Below, piece by piece: positions 16,435 to 23,596 of a stretch of 38,651 nucleotides of DNA (within the stretch, counting starts at the first letter, position 1; every line of letters begins with the position of its first letter). Source of the DNA: Spirochaetales bacterium (GTDB lineage: Bacteria; Spirochaetota; Spirochaetia; Sphaerochaetales; Sphaerochaetaceae); contig JAFVDZ010000014.1 in assembly GCA_017478205.1 (NCBI GenBank), positions 1 to 38,651 of the forward strand, read 5' to 3'. The position numbers were made by a program, and so were the translations under genes. The notes beneath the pieces are model-generated. The model was not told the origin of the DNA. It ran no database searches and saw nothing but the letters and a program-made list of their open reading frames with translations.

Positions 16435-17701
16435 GAGAATAAGGAAAGGTAGAGAGTTTTTTTCAGAAAAGTTTGAGGATTTTCTTAGTGTCGCTTGGCG
16501 ATCACTGCAAAGTGTAGCGAGTAACGATATTTCTATTCTTGCATCTGGTCTTGTATATTCTTCGCTCGTTGCTCTTGTTCCGAGCCTCACTATCCTTTTT
16601 ACATTCTTGACCTTCTTTGGTGTTATGAACTCTTTTTCTGAGTTCTTCTTTCGTTTCCTGATAGATATTCTGGGAAATGATGTTGGACAGAGCGTTTTTG
16701 AGTTGCTTACTCAATATACGAAATCTGCAATGGGGCTTGGAATCTTCGGCCTTATCTCATTTATTATTTCGGCTATTCTGCTCATCGGAAAGATATACAA
16801 GGTCATAAACACTATATTCTTTTGTAAGAGTGAGAGTGGATCTGTGAAGCAATATGGATCGTTTTTCCTCTTTTTGCTTCTGACCGCCTTCTTGATCGTA
16901 GTCTCTCTCACTATTGTAAACTCCACAGAGCAAATGCTTGCACAAGTCTCTGGTGTGTTTCTTGATATCTCTTTTCCAACAATGTTGCTTGAAAGATATG
17001 GCATGTATCTTATGGTACTTGTTGCTCTCTGCTGCCTTTTCTATTACGTTCCAGCTGTAAAGATAAGGTTCAAGTCAGCCTTGCTTGGCTCTGTTGTTGG
17101 AACAATTGGTCTTTATGTTACCACATACCTTTTCAAGAAGATTGTAGTAGGCTTTGTTTCATATTCGATCATCTACGGCTCCTTTGCTGTAATCTTCTTT
17201 GTTTTCATCTATCTGTATGCATCCTGGTATGTAATACTCTTCTCAGCAGAGATAACCTATGTGCATCAATTCAGACCTGATATAAGCCAGATACATGGGC
17301 TCTCTGCTAGCCCTGAGCAGCAGGTTGCTTCCTGTATCGACCTTCTTCTCTTGATCGCAGATAGTTTCAATGAAGGTAGAGGACCAATGAATCAGAAGCA
17401 GATCATCAAGAGTCTGCCTCTATCACCAAAGGAACTCTACACATATCTTGGTCTTTTCATAAAGAAGGGCTTTGTCATTGAGACAAGCAAGAGTGGAAGG
17501 AACCGAACAAGCTATATGATTGCAAGGCCTCTTTCAAGTATACTCGTAAGGGATGTTATCGAACTTGCCTTCAAACATGAGTATGAAGGTAGGGGAGCAA
17601 TTGGTGAAAGGCTCTGCAATGGGTTCTTGATCAATGCAACTGAAAGATATGAGGATATGACACTCGAAGAATTGATGGAGACAAGAAAGAATGCTGATTG
17701 A
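16427..17701 (+). CDS. YihY/BrkB family inner-membrane protein with C-terminal winged-helix-like tail
   Basis: Polytopic membrane protein of the YihY (UPF0761, once called ribonuclease BN) family. The N-terminal SLVALVPSLTILFTFLTFFG, several helices through ~290, and the family block SIIYGSFAVIFFVFIYLYAS WYVILFSAEITY (broken here for length) are clear. After ~300 a soluble region (QIIKSLPLSPKELYTYLGLF) resembles a winged helix, as in longer members. ATG 16427 overlaps the hydrolase stop by eight bases and implies coupling; a TTG at 16412 would add five residues. Function of the family is unsettled; transport or lipid-related roles have been proposed. Confidence 0.85.
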   Translation: MNERIRKGREFFSEKFEDFLSVAWRSLQSVASNDISILASGLVYSSLVALVPSLTILFTFLTFFGVMNSFSEFFFRFLIDILGNDVGQSVFELLTQYTKSAMGLGIFGLISFIISAILLIGKIYKVINTIFFCKSESGSVKQYGSFFLFLLLTAFLIVVSLTIVNSTEQMLAQVSGVFLDISFPTMLLERYGMYLMVLVALCCLFYYVPAVKIRFKSALLGSVVGTIGLYVTTYLFKKIVVGFVSYSIIYGSFAVIFFVFIYLYASWYVILFSAEITYVHQFRPDISQIHGLSASPEQQVASCIDLLLLIADSFNEGRGPMNQKQIIKSLPLSPKELYTYLGLFIKKGFVIETSKSGRNRTSYMIARPLSSILVRDVIELAFKHEYEGRGAIGERLCNGFLINATERYEDMTLEELMETRKNAD

Positions 17702-18143
17702 TATAACCAAGGCAAGAGATATAACGCGTGAGGAGCAATCCTTTGCACCTCGAATTGAAGAAAATGTAGCAAAGCGTTTCAAGGCAGGAGATGTCGATAT
17801 TCTCTTTGAAAAGGGACCAAGGAGCCTTTCAGGTCAGGACCTGACCTATATCGAATATGCTCTTATAGGCATCTACAAGGGAAAATATAGATATGCAGTG
17901 ACTGTAGAGAAGCTGGATCTGAGAAGCCTCGCAGCCTCTTCTGGTGTATCTGTCAAGGAAATACAGAACGATTATGGAACCAAAAGCTTCTTCGTAGACG
18001 CCAAGGTTTATCAATATGGGGAAGGGGAAAGAGAAGAATTTGGCCCATTGCAGGAAGAAGAGAAGGATGAGTACATCCTTCCCTTCCTGATGGATATTCT
18101 GCTTGATAGCATCGATTCTGCTGACGACCCTATCGAGGTCTGA
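17691..18143 (+). CDS. conserved-looking hypothetical protein
   Basis: A 150-residue soluble protein with no motif I recognise. It has no signal peptide or membrane segment and is acidic at the C-terminus (QEEEKDEYIL, DSADDPIEV). A predicted alpha/beta core surrounds TYIEYALIGIYKGKYRYAVT. It starts 11 bases inside the YihY gene, so it is probably co-translated. Its TGA stop is immediately followed by the complement of the TGA stop of the GT4 gene (TGATCA across 18141-18146), leaving no room for a terminator between them. Confidence 0.65.
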   Translation: MLIDITKARDITREEQSFAPRIEENVAKRFKAGDVDILFEKGPRSLSGQDLTYIEYALIGIYKGKYRYAVTVEKLDLRSLAASSGVSVKEIQNDYGTKSFFVDAKVYQYGEGEREEFGPLQEEEKDEYILPFLMDILLDSIDSADDPIEV

Positions 18144-19301
18144 TCACTTCTTCTTGTTTTCGATAGCGTATCTATAAACGTCCAGGACCTTTTCAGCAAA
18201 GAGCTCGCTTGAGAATTTCTGGAAGGCTTTGGTGGAGGCATATTTGCCCATTTCCTTTGCCTTGTTTCTATCAGAAATTATTATATCGAGATACTTTCTG
18301 AATTCTTCTTCTGTTTCAAAGGTCCAGCCATTCTTTCCCTGTTCTACGACACCATCAAGACAAGGGTCTTTCTTGCAGAGAATCGGGATACCAGCAGAGA
18401 GAGCCTCGATATATGTCAATCCTTGAGTCTCACTCTGGCTTGCGGAAACAAACAAATCTCCAAGTCTGTAGTATTTGGCAACCTCTTCCTGTGCAACCAT
18501 ACCAGTGAATATGGCCTTGTCCTTGATAGCAGAGGCAGCAACCTGCTCCTTTATCTCATTCAAGTCTGGACCATCTCCAACTCCGATGAATTGGAAATCA
18601 TAATCCTTGTATCTAGATAGGTAGTCTATAACAAGGCCAATATTCTTTTCTTTTCCCATTCTTCCAATGAAGATTATGGAGAAGATGTCCTTCTTTATCC
18701 CATGGCGAGCTCTGATCTCATCAAGCTCTTCCTCTGTTGGAGGGGTCTTGTATCTATCAAGATCGAGACCTGTAGGAATGACATCTATTCTCTTTTTTAC
18801 TCGGTAGCTTTCAAGTAGCTTCTTCGTCTTCTCTGTTGGAGCAATTACAGCCTCCATCCTGTTTGTTACAAACTTTACGGCCTGTTTAACGATAGGGTGC
18901 CCAAGCAACTTTGGAATGTGAACATAGTGAACATAATCCTCGTAATCTGTATGGTATGTGAGTACCATTGGCGTGTTTATGCGCTTTGCAATCTTTCTAG
19001 CATATAGGAATGTCGAGAACTCTGTGTTGACATGTATTACATCTGGTCCCCATGAAAGGATTGGTTCCAGCGTTGCCTTCTGTGGATGGACCTTTGCTCT
19101 GACATCTGGATATACATAACCTGCGTTATGAGAACCCAGGTAAATCACATCTTCGCTTATTTTTGTGCTATGAGATTCCGAAAGTGTGACAACCTTAACC
19201 TCATGGCCTTTTGCTTCTAACGCCTTCTTGAGGTTCATTACTGAGGTAGTGACACCATTCACTGCGGGAAAATATCTATCACATGTAAGTAGTATTTTCA
19301 T
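18144..19301 (-). CDS. GT4 glycosyltransferase, 1,2-diacylglycerol 3-glucosyltransferase-like
   Basis: Peripheral membrane GT-B enzyme of family GT4, closest by motif to the monoglucosyldiacylglycerol synthase group. The N-domain has DRYFPAVNGVTTSV and VNTEFSTFLYARKIA, with TYHTDYEDYVHY as the acceptor-region block. The C-domain has FIGRMGKEKN and the nucleotide-sugar EX7E region in SASQSETQGLTYIEALSAG (two Glu eight residues apart). Length 385 fits. Its promoter places transcription start at or within two bases of the ATG with no ribosome site. It likely makes a glycolipid of the inner membrane that could anchor the glycan from the left-hand locus; that link is inference. Confidence 0.82.
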   Translation of the reverse strand: MKILLTCDRYFPAVNGVTTSVMNLKKALEAKGHEVKVVTLSESHSTKISEDVIYLGSHNAGYVYPDVRAKVHPQKATLEPILSWGPDVIHVNTEFSTFLYARKIAKRINTPMVLTYHTDYEDYVHYVHIPKLLGHPIVKQAVKFVTNRMEAVIAPTEKTKKLLESYRVKKRIDVIPTGLDLDRYKTPPTEEELDEIRARHGIKKDIFSIIFIGRMGKEKNIGLVIDYLSRYKDYDFQFIGVGDGPDLNEIKEQVAASAIKDKAIFTGMVAQEEVAKYYRLGDLFVSASQSETQGLTYIEALSAGIPILCKKDPCLDGVVEQGKNGWTFETEEEFRKYLDIIISDRNKAKEMGKYASTKAFQKFSSELFAEKVLDVYRYAIENKKK

Positions 19302-19309
19302 CTTTTTCT

Positions 19310-19373
19310 ATTATTGCCGACATTCGAAACTACTTCAAGTTCTCTTGAAAGAAAGAGAGTGAAAGTTTACCAT
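19310..19373. promoter_or_regulatory. divergent promoters of GT4 and MFS genes
   Basis: Leftward: TTGAAG (complement of 19333-19338), 17 bases, AATAAT (complement of 19310-19315), eight bases, ATG. Rightward: TTGAAA (19345-19350), 17 bases, TACCAT (19368-19373), 11 bases, ATG 19385. The -35 boxes form an inverted repeat, TTCAAG-TTCT-CTTGAA (19334-19349), a possible operator or simply the result of back-to-back boxes. Confidence 0.5.
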
Positions 19374-19384
19374 TGCAAACCATT

Positions 19385-20578
19385 ATGGAATCAAACGAAA
19401 AAAAGATTCAGTTTTGGGGCCTCAATATTGCCTCTTTTCTTGCTCAGCTAGGCTTCAGCACAGTCAATCTTGCTCTTGTCTATTACCTACGATATACGTT
19501 GGGAGTGTCTGCAACATTGATTGGAATTGCAGCAGGAACCTATACAGTGACCTATTTGCTCGGATGCATATTCTTTTCTCCTGTAGTAAGACGCTTCAGG
19601 CCAAGACATACTATAGAAGCTGCGATGATTGGGATTTCACTTTGTTTTCTTATGATAGTGAATACTACAAACATCCCTCTCATCTTCTTCCTGCTTGGCA
19701 TCTATGGCTTCCTGCTCTGTTTTCAATGGCCACAGATGGAGACGTGGATAAGCAGAGACACTGAAGGGAAGGAGCTTTCCTTCAAGCTCTCTTCTTTCAA
19801 CTTCTCCTGGTGCTTCGGTATTTCGATTTCTGCACTCACAGGTTCATATCTTGTCACAATCGATTCAAGATATGGTTTCTATTTCAGTGTATTCGTTCTA
19901 ATAATTGTCTATTTGATAATCTTTCTGATCAGTGCATTGTTTCCAACAATAAGGAGTGTTGATGCAGAAAGTCGCCATGTAAAGGAACTTGTCAGGGAAG
20001 AAAGTGTAGATAGAAGCACTGTCTTGCGCTATGACTCCTGGTGCGCAATCTTCTTGGTATACACAGCGCTTTCTGTAATTCTCAATATCTTTCCTCTCTA
20101 TGCAAAGGAAGGCATGAAAATTGCAGAAAGTACATCAGGACTATTACTTCTGTTCAGAGGTCTTGCTACCTGTTTTTCTTTCATATTCTTTGGAGCAACA
20201 ACCTTCTGGACTTTCAAGGCATGGCTTATATATCTATGTGAAGCAATCTTTGCCCTCCTGTGCCTTATCTTTGCCTTCTCAAGTTCTGTTTTTGCTCTTG
20301 GAATCTTCTTTGTGCTCTTTGGTGTACTGTTTTCAATCTGCTATAACTTCTCGATCTTCCATTCTGCTGTTGGTGCTATCAACAAGGGAAAGAGAATGGT
20401 CATACATGAGTGCATGATATCTATAGGGCAGATAATCGGTTCCTCAGTTGGTGGAACAATCTATCAGCATATGGGTTGGAATCGTGTCCTATTGGCACTT
20501 GGTTGCATTGGATTAGTTTTTCTCTCTATTCAGCTTTGTTTCTATTTCCTTGGAAGAAGAAAAAGCTTCACACGATAG
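19385..20578 (+). CDS. major facilitator superfamily transporter
   Basis: An inner-membrane permease of 397 residues with about twelve hydrophobic segments and a central charged loop (SVDAESRHVKELVREE) between the two six-helix halves. The first segments (FWGLNIASFLAQLGFSTVNL, YLRYTLGVSATLIGIAAG) and RRFRPRHTIE after helix 2 match the MFS layout. A TTG at 19373 would add MQTI; ATG 19385 is preferred, although neither has a clear ribosome site. Substrate cannot be inferred. Divergent from the GT4 gene. Confidence 0.75.
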   Translation: MESNEKKIQFWGLNIASFLAQLGFSTVNLALVYYLRYTLGVSATLIGIAAGTYTVTYLLGCIFFSPVVRRFRPRHTIEAAMIGISLCFLMIVNTTNIPLIFFLLGIYGFLLCFQWPQMETWISRDTEGKELSFKLSSFNFSWCFGISISALTGSYLVTIDSRYGFYFSVFVLIIVYLIIFLISALFPTIRSVDAESRHVKELVREESVDRSTVLRYDSWCAIFLVYTALSVILNIFPLYAKEGMKIAESTSGLLLLFRGLATCFSFIFFGATTFWTFKAWLIYLCEAIFALLCLIFAFSSSVFALGIFFVLFGVLFSICYNFSIFHSAVGAINKGKRMVIHECMISIGQIIGSSVGGTIYQHMGWNRVLLALGCIGLVFLSIQLCFYFLGRRKSFTR

Positions 20579-20601
20579 AGAATCATTCTAGTTAATATAT
20601 C

Positions 20602-20636
20602 GGTATACCATTCCTTTTTTGTGGTTATGGTATACC
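20602..20636. terminator. GGTATACCAT inverted repeat downstream of MFS gene
   Basis: A perfect 10-bp inverted repeat, GGTATACCAT (20602-20611) and ATGGTATACC (20627-20636), with a 15-base T-rich loop lies 23 bases after the MFS stop and is followed by TTAGTTTTAG. Likely a weak terminator, though the palindromic arms also allow a protein-binding site. Confidence 0.5.
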
Positions 20637-20650
20637 TTAGTTTTAGAAAA

Positions 20651-20674
20651 AGTATACTATAAAGTATACTATAA
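20651..20674. repeat. tandem 12-bp repeat AGTATACTATAA
   Basis: Two exact copies of AGTATACTATAA (20651-20662, 20663-20674). Each contains GTATAC, which also occurs in both arms of the inverted repeat just upstream, giving four GTATAC hexamers in about 70 bases. The rest of the 281-base gap up to 20859 holds only a short AGGAGT/ACTCCT stem (about 20750-20780) and no ORF of note. Confidence 0.6.
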
Positions 20675-20859
20675 AAACTTCATAAATAAGGATGAGTCAT
20701 AATTAAGGAAATAGAGGCAGACACCTTTTTCTGTATCGTATATGAAAAAAGGAGTCCTTTGATATACATCAAAAAACTCCTATCGATATGTGTTTAATCT
20801 TTATCCTTAATACAGTTGAGCAACAGTAAAGATGAAATGCTCATCAGCATTGAATTATA

Positions 20860-21926
20860 TCAGAATTCTTTGCTCTCCGGATGCTGAAGTTTGAACATTG
20901 TCTTCTGTTTCTCAATCTCCGCTCTCAACTGCTCCTTTGAGGGAAGATATGTAGGATACTTTGACATGAACAGATTGTTGTTGTCATGAAGAACGGAGTA
21001 TCTTGCAATATCCTCACTGGTCTTGGAACAGAGAAGGATTCCAATAGTGGGATTATCTCCATCTTTCCTCTTGAGTTCATCATACATTCGAACATACATA
21101 TCCATCTGCCCAACGTCCTGATGAGTGACTGTTCCCATCTTGAGATCGATGAGCACATAGCATTTCAGTTCAATATTGTAAAAAACAAGATCAATGAAGT
21201 AATCCTGAGTATCGGTGACAATGTGCTGCTGTCTTGAGACGAAGGCAAAGCCACGGCCCATTTCCATCAGAAAATCTCTGATGTGTGACAGAATCGCGTT
21301 CTCCAGGTCGTTTTCCGAGAAAGAGTCTTCAGTCCTGAATTCAAGGAACTCAGCGACAATTGGATTCTTCAGGAGCTCAAACTTGGTTTTCTGGTACTCA
21401 CTGGTCTTATTCCGCATCTCTGCAATCACTTTCTCTTTCTGGGGAGACTGCAGAAGCCTGTAGTAGTATTGAGTACTTATGTTCCTATCCAGTGTTCTTG
21501 TACTCCATCCGTTCTGGAATGCTTCGTTCATATACCAAAGTCTGGCATCCTCATCATCAACGCTTATTAGAGTGCGAAAGTGAGTCCAGTTTAGATTTGG
21601 AACGCATGCGTGCCAAATCTCTAAATTTGGGAAACACAAATAGAATTGCCGGAAATTACGTAGATTCCTTCCTGTATATCCCTTTCCAAACTCTGTAGTG
21701 AGCTTTTCAGATAACGCCGCAATGATTTGTTTTCCATACTCCGCCCTAGCAAAACCATGTTGTTCTTCCTCGACTATTCGCTTACCGATGTTCCAGTATG
21801 TCTCGATCATTGCGGAGTTGACTGCATCGTAGGCTACAGACTGACCAGTTCTGATTATTTTCGAATATCATCAACCAGAATCGCTTCGGATTCTATGACT
21901 GCATTTGAATAAAAGGATTTCTTCAT
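20860..21926 (-). pseudogene. DUF1016/YhcG PDDEXK nuclease, 5' end out of frame
   Basis: YhcG-type protein: an N-terminal DUF1016 domain (YWNIGKRIVEEEQHG, GKGYTGRNLRNFRQFYLCFP, SWTHFR-like NLNWTHFRTLI) and a C-terminal PDDEXK nuclease domain (DYFIDLVFYN, YVLIDLKMG, QMDMYVRMYD). The intact frame covers 316 codons from ATG 21810, but family members begin about 40 residues earlier. Those residues (MKKSFYSNAV, then AYDAVNSAMIETYW) are encoded from ATG 21926 in another frame. The switch is at the T4 run 21858-21861, where one missing base creates a TAA. So this is a frameshifted gene, or an assembly error, or it is translated from the internal ATG as a shortened protein. The family is often linked to mobile and defence loci. 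Confidence 0.75.
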
Positions 21927-22065
21927 AATCAGATATTACCTCAAGTTGAAGGACCTGTAGCAACAAAAATGTCTGTTTTCCCTAGGTCATTGCAAAAAGT
22001 CCTACCATGGTCCGCAGTGCATTTCTGCCTTATGCGTGGTAGGCTCTGTCAAGCTTAATGTAATT

Positions 22066-22092
22066 GGCTATCCGAAAAAGTCAAGGATAACC
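22066..22092 (-). terminator. hairpin downstream of recombinase remnant
   Basis: GGCTATCC (22066-22073) and GGATAACC (22085-22092) form an 8-bp stem with one mismatch and a 10-base loop, 28 bases beyond the recombinase stop. A second, looser inverted repeat (CCTACCA 22001-22007, TGGTAGG 22037-22043) lies further on. No gene is seen in 21927-22120. Confidence 0.3.
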
Positions 22093-22120
22093 GACATTCT
22101 ATTTACGTATGGTTATTGTT

Positions 22121-22702
22121 TCAGACCTCTCTCCCGTCACGGAAAGTGAACACTATACGTTTCTCCGGGTAGACCATGGCATAGTCTATCAGGACGCTGA
22201 CCATCATCGGGTCGAATTCCGTAATCAGATCAGGCTGACCAGATAGGGCCTTGAAGTATTCCCTTAGCATACCCTGTCTTCGCTTTCTCTCGTTGATCTC
22301 GGCTTCAAGCTCACTGTGGCGATTCTGCAATGATTCATATCTTTCAGCAAGACTATCAAAATCCGAGGATCCCTCTCCCGAGGAGGAAAGCACCGGCTTG
22401 TTCAGACTTTTTTGCATAAGACCAATAACTACTTCAATTTCCTGATTCACTGACGACAACTCCTTTTCACAATTTGAAGTGCTGAATTCGACCATTGTTG
22501 CCTTTTCTATGGCCTCCATGACAACGGCCCTCGTGGCTGTCATAAGACTGTTCTGAGCTTTGATGAATGCCGTCTTGATCTCATCCTCCGTGAGATGTGG
22601 TGTCTTGCATCCGCTACCCTTGAGGTACTTCCCGTTACATTGCCAGACAATGTGGCGGTACTGGTCATTGGAATGCCAGACCTTGCTTCCGAACTGTAAG
22701 CG
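22121..22702 (-). pseudogene. large serine recombinase, C-terminal remnant
   Basis: An open frame, bounded upstream by a stop at 22703-22705, matches the C-terminal third of large serine site-specific recombinases. It starts inside the zinc-ribbon domain (QFGSKVWHSNDQYRHIVWQC then SGCKTPHLTEDEI), keeping only the second pair of zinc cysteines. The long coiled coil (LAERYESLQNRHSELEAEI) follows and the family ending FDPMMVSVLID and IVFTFRDGREV closes it. The catalytic resolvase and recombinase domains are absent, so it is inactive. Truncation lies close to a transposase remnant at 22767, which suggests IS-mediated loss. No other part of the recombinase is found in the window. Confidence 0.75.
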
Positions 22703-22766
22703 TCAAATAAAACAATATTTTCCATCGTAAAGCTCGTGAGCTAATCTTTTCCCAAGGAGAAATGCG

Positions 22767-23043
22767 ATGGAAACAGTAGTCAATCGTTATACCGAAGAAG
22801 AGAATAGAAATCATGTCGAGAAAATCAAGAGTCTTGGGGGTAAACCAAGCCGAATATCGAAAGATGACAGGAAAAGCCAGGACCACTCTCAGTAGCTGGA
22901 TGAAGAAGTATGGTGAAAATAGAGAAGGATCATCCAGGATCGATGCAGGGAAAGAAGGCTTCGTCAGGATAGGCAGCAGGCCACAGGGCATATCGAATGG
23001 CGATATGGTGATGGTGTATATGCTAATATCAATATCAACATAA
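22767..23043 (+). pseudogene. frameshifted helix-turn-helix transposase remnant (IS66 TnpA/IS3 OrfA-like)
   Basis: Two overlapping frames make one recognisable protein. From ATG 22767, preceded by AAGGAGA, the frame reads METVVNRYTEEENRNHVEKI (then KSLGG). After the G5 run at 22836-22840 the next frame continues NQAEYRKMTGKARTTLSSWM then KKYGENREG and ends at 23043. Together they give the N-terminal HTH of an IS accessory transposase (GxSQAEYAxxTGxxRTTLSSW pattern), followed by a short FVRIGSRPQG tail as in IS66 TnpA. A one-base change in the G run explains the break. No catalytic transposase ORF follows, so the element is dead. Confidence 0.55.
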
Positions 23044-23056
23044 TTATGAAGTAGAT

Positions 23057-23224
23057 ATGATTGAAGGTGATGCCGGAAGATGTGAGACAATGGTCGCACA
23101 GTTTCTTACACTCGATTACTACGGCAGGGGTGCGGTTGAGGATCTTATCAAGAGTGAACTTATAAGGTGTAAGGCACAGGGGACAACAATGAATCCGAAC
23201 GATTACCAGATTGTTGTTCCCTAA
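23057..23224 (+). CDS. small orphan ORF in mobile-element debris
   Basis: A 55-codon frame, MIEGDAGRCETMVAQFLTLD then YYGRGAVEDLIKSELIRC, ending QIVVP. It may be part of a longer lost gene, since the frame stays open upstream to about 23025. I do not recognise the product. No ribosome site is evident. It could be the tail of the neighbouring transposase region or an unrelated fragment. Confidence 0.3.
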   Translation: MIEGDAGRCETMVAQFLTLDYYGRGAVEDLIKSELIRCKAQGTTMNPNDYQIVVP

Positions 23225-23258
23225 CTGCTGGGAATTCGGCATTCAGGCCCCAAAGACA

Positions 23259-23288
23259 CTGAAAGCAGCCACTCAGGACTGCTTTCAG
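23259..23288. terminator. perfect 10-bp hairpin beyond the tRNA 3' end
   Basis: CTGAAAGCAG (23259-23268) and CTGCTTTCAG (23279-23288) enclose a 10-base loop. It lies 34 bases past the 3' end of the leftward tRNA and after the orphan ORF, so it may end either transcript. Only short T runs flank it. Confidence 0.5.
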
Positions 23289-23322
23289 GGTTTAACTTTG
23301 TATTAAAGTCATTGTTCAAGGT

Positions 23323-23395
23323 TGGGCCCACCTGGATTTGAACCAGGGACCAACGGGTTATGAGTCCGCAGCTCTAACCTCTGAGCTATGAGCCC
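23323..23395 (-). tRNA. tRNA with CAU anticodon, probably tRNA-Ile2
   Basis: A 73-base cloverleaf read on the minus strand. Acceptor arm GGGCTCA/TGGGCCC (one T-G pair), D-arm GCTC/GAGC, anticodon loop CTCATAA with CAT, and T-arm CCTGG-TTCAAAT-CCAGG. The anticodon stem has an A-C mismatch next to the loop. The D-loop (AGAGGTTA) and the variable-to-T region (TTGGTC-CCTGGTTCAA) resemble E. coli tRNA-Ile2 more than elongator tRNA-Met, so the anticodon C is probably converted to lysidine by TilS. CCA is not encoded; the bases after the discriminator A are ACC. Confidence 0.9.
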
Positions 23396-23406
23396 GTGCA
23401 ACAGTG

Positions 23407-23435
23407 ATATTATCACAGCATTTTTTTTATCGCAA
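23407..23435 (-). promoter_or_regulatory. candidate promoter of the tRNA gene
   Basis: On the minus strand TTGCGA (complement of 23430-23435), 17 bases, TAATAT (complement of 23407-23412). The tRNA 5' end follows 11 bases later. Confidence 0.5.
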
Positions 23436-23596
23436 GCTATGTAATAGGTTTAATTTACACTCAAATCCTGTAGAGTGACATCTTTTGTTATTTTGTTTAT
23501 ATTACTCACACGAACGAGAAAAGATAGTTATTGGTCACATGGACAAAATTAATGCTCCATGAAGTGGTTTCTTGATTCATTTATTTTGATGAGGAT

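Noticed and set aside
20651-20674. Tandem 12-bp repeats as a possible CRISPR array
   Set aside because: Only two copies, directly abutting, with no spacers and no cas genes in the window.
22001-22043. Inverted repeat CCTACCA/TGGTAGG as a recombination site
   Set aside because: Seven-base arms with a 29-base loop are expected by chance in a region this size and no matching partner is seen.
22665-23242. Minus-strand ORFs over the transposase remnant
   Set aside because: They are opposite to the recognisable helix-turn-helix frame and encode low-complexity hydrophobic sequence with no family pattern.
20579-23395. Direct repeat of the tRNA 3' end as an island attachment site
   Set aside because: I looked for a copy of the CCTGGATTTGAACC region on the left side of the island and did not see one, so no att pair is claimed.
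23396-23420. GTGATATTATCAC with a following T run as a terminator on the plus strand
   Set aside because: No plus-strand gene precedes it closely, and the same bases form the -10 region of the leftward tRNA promoter, which is the simpler reading.
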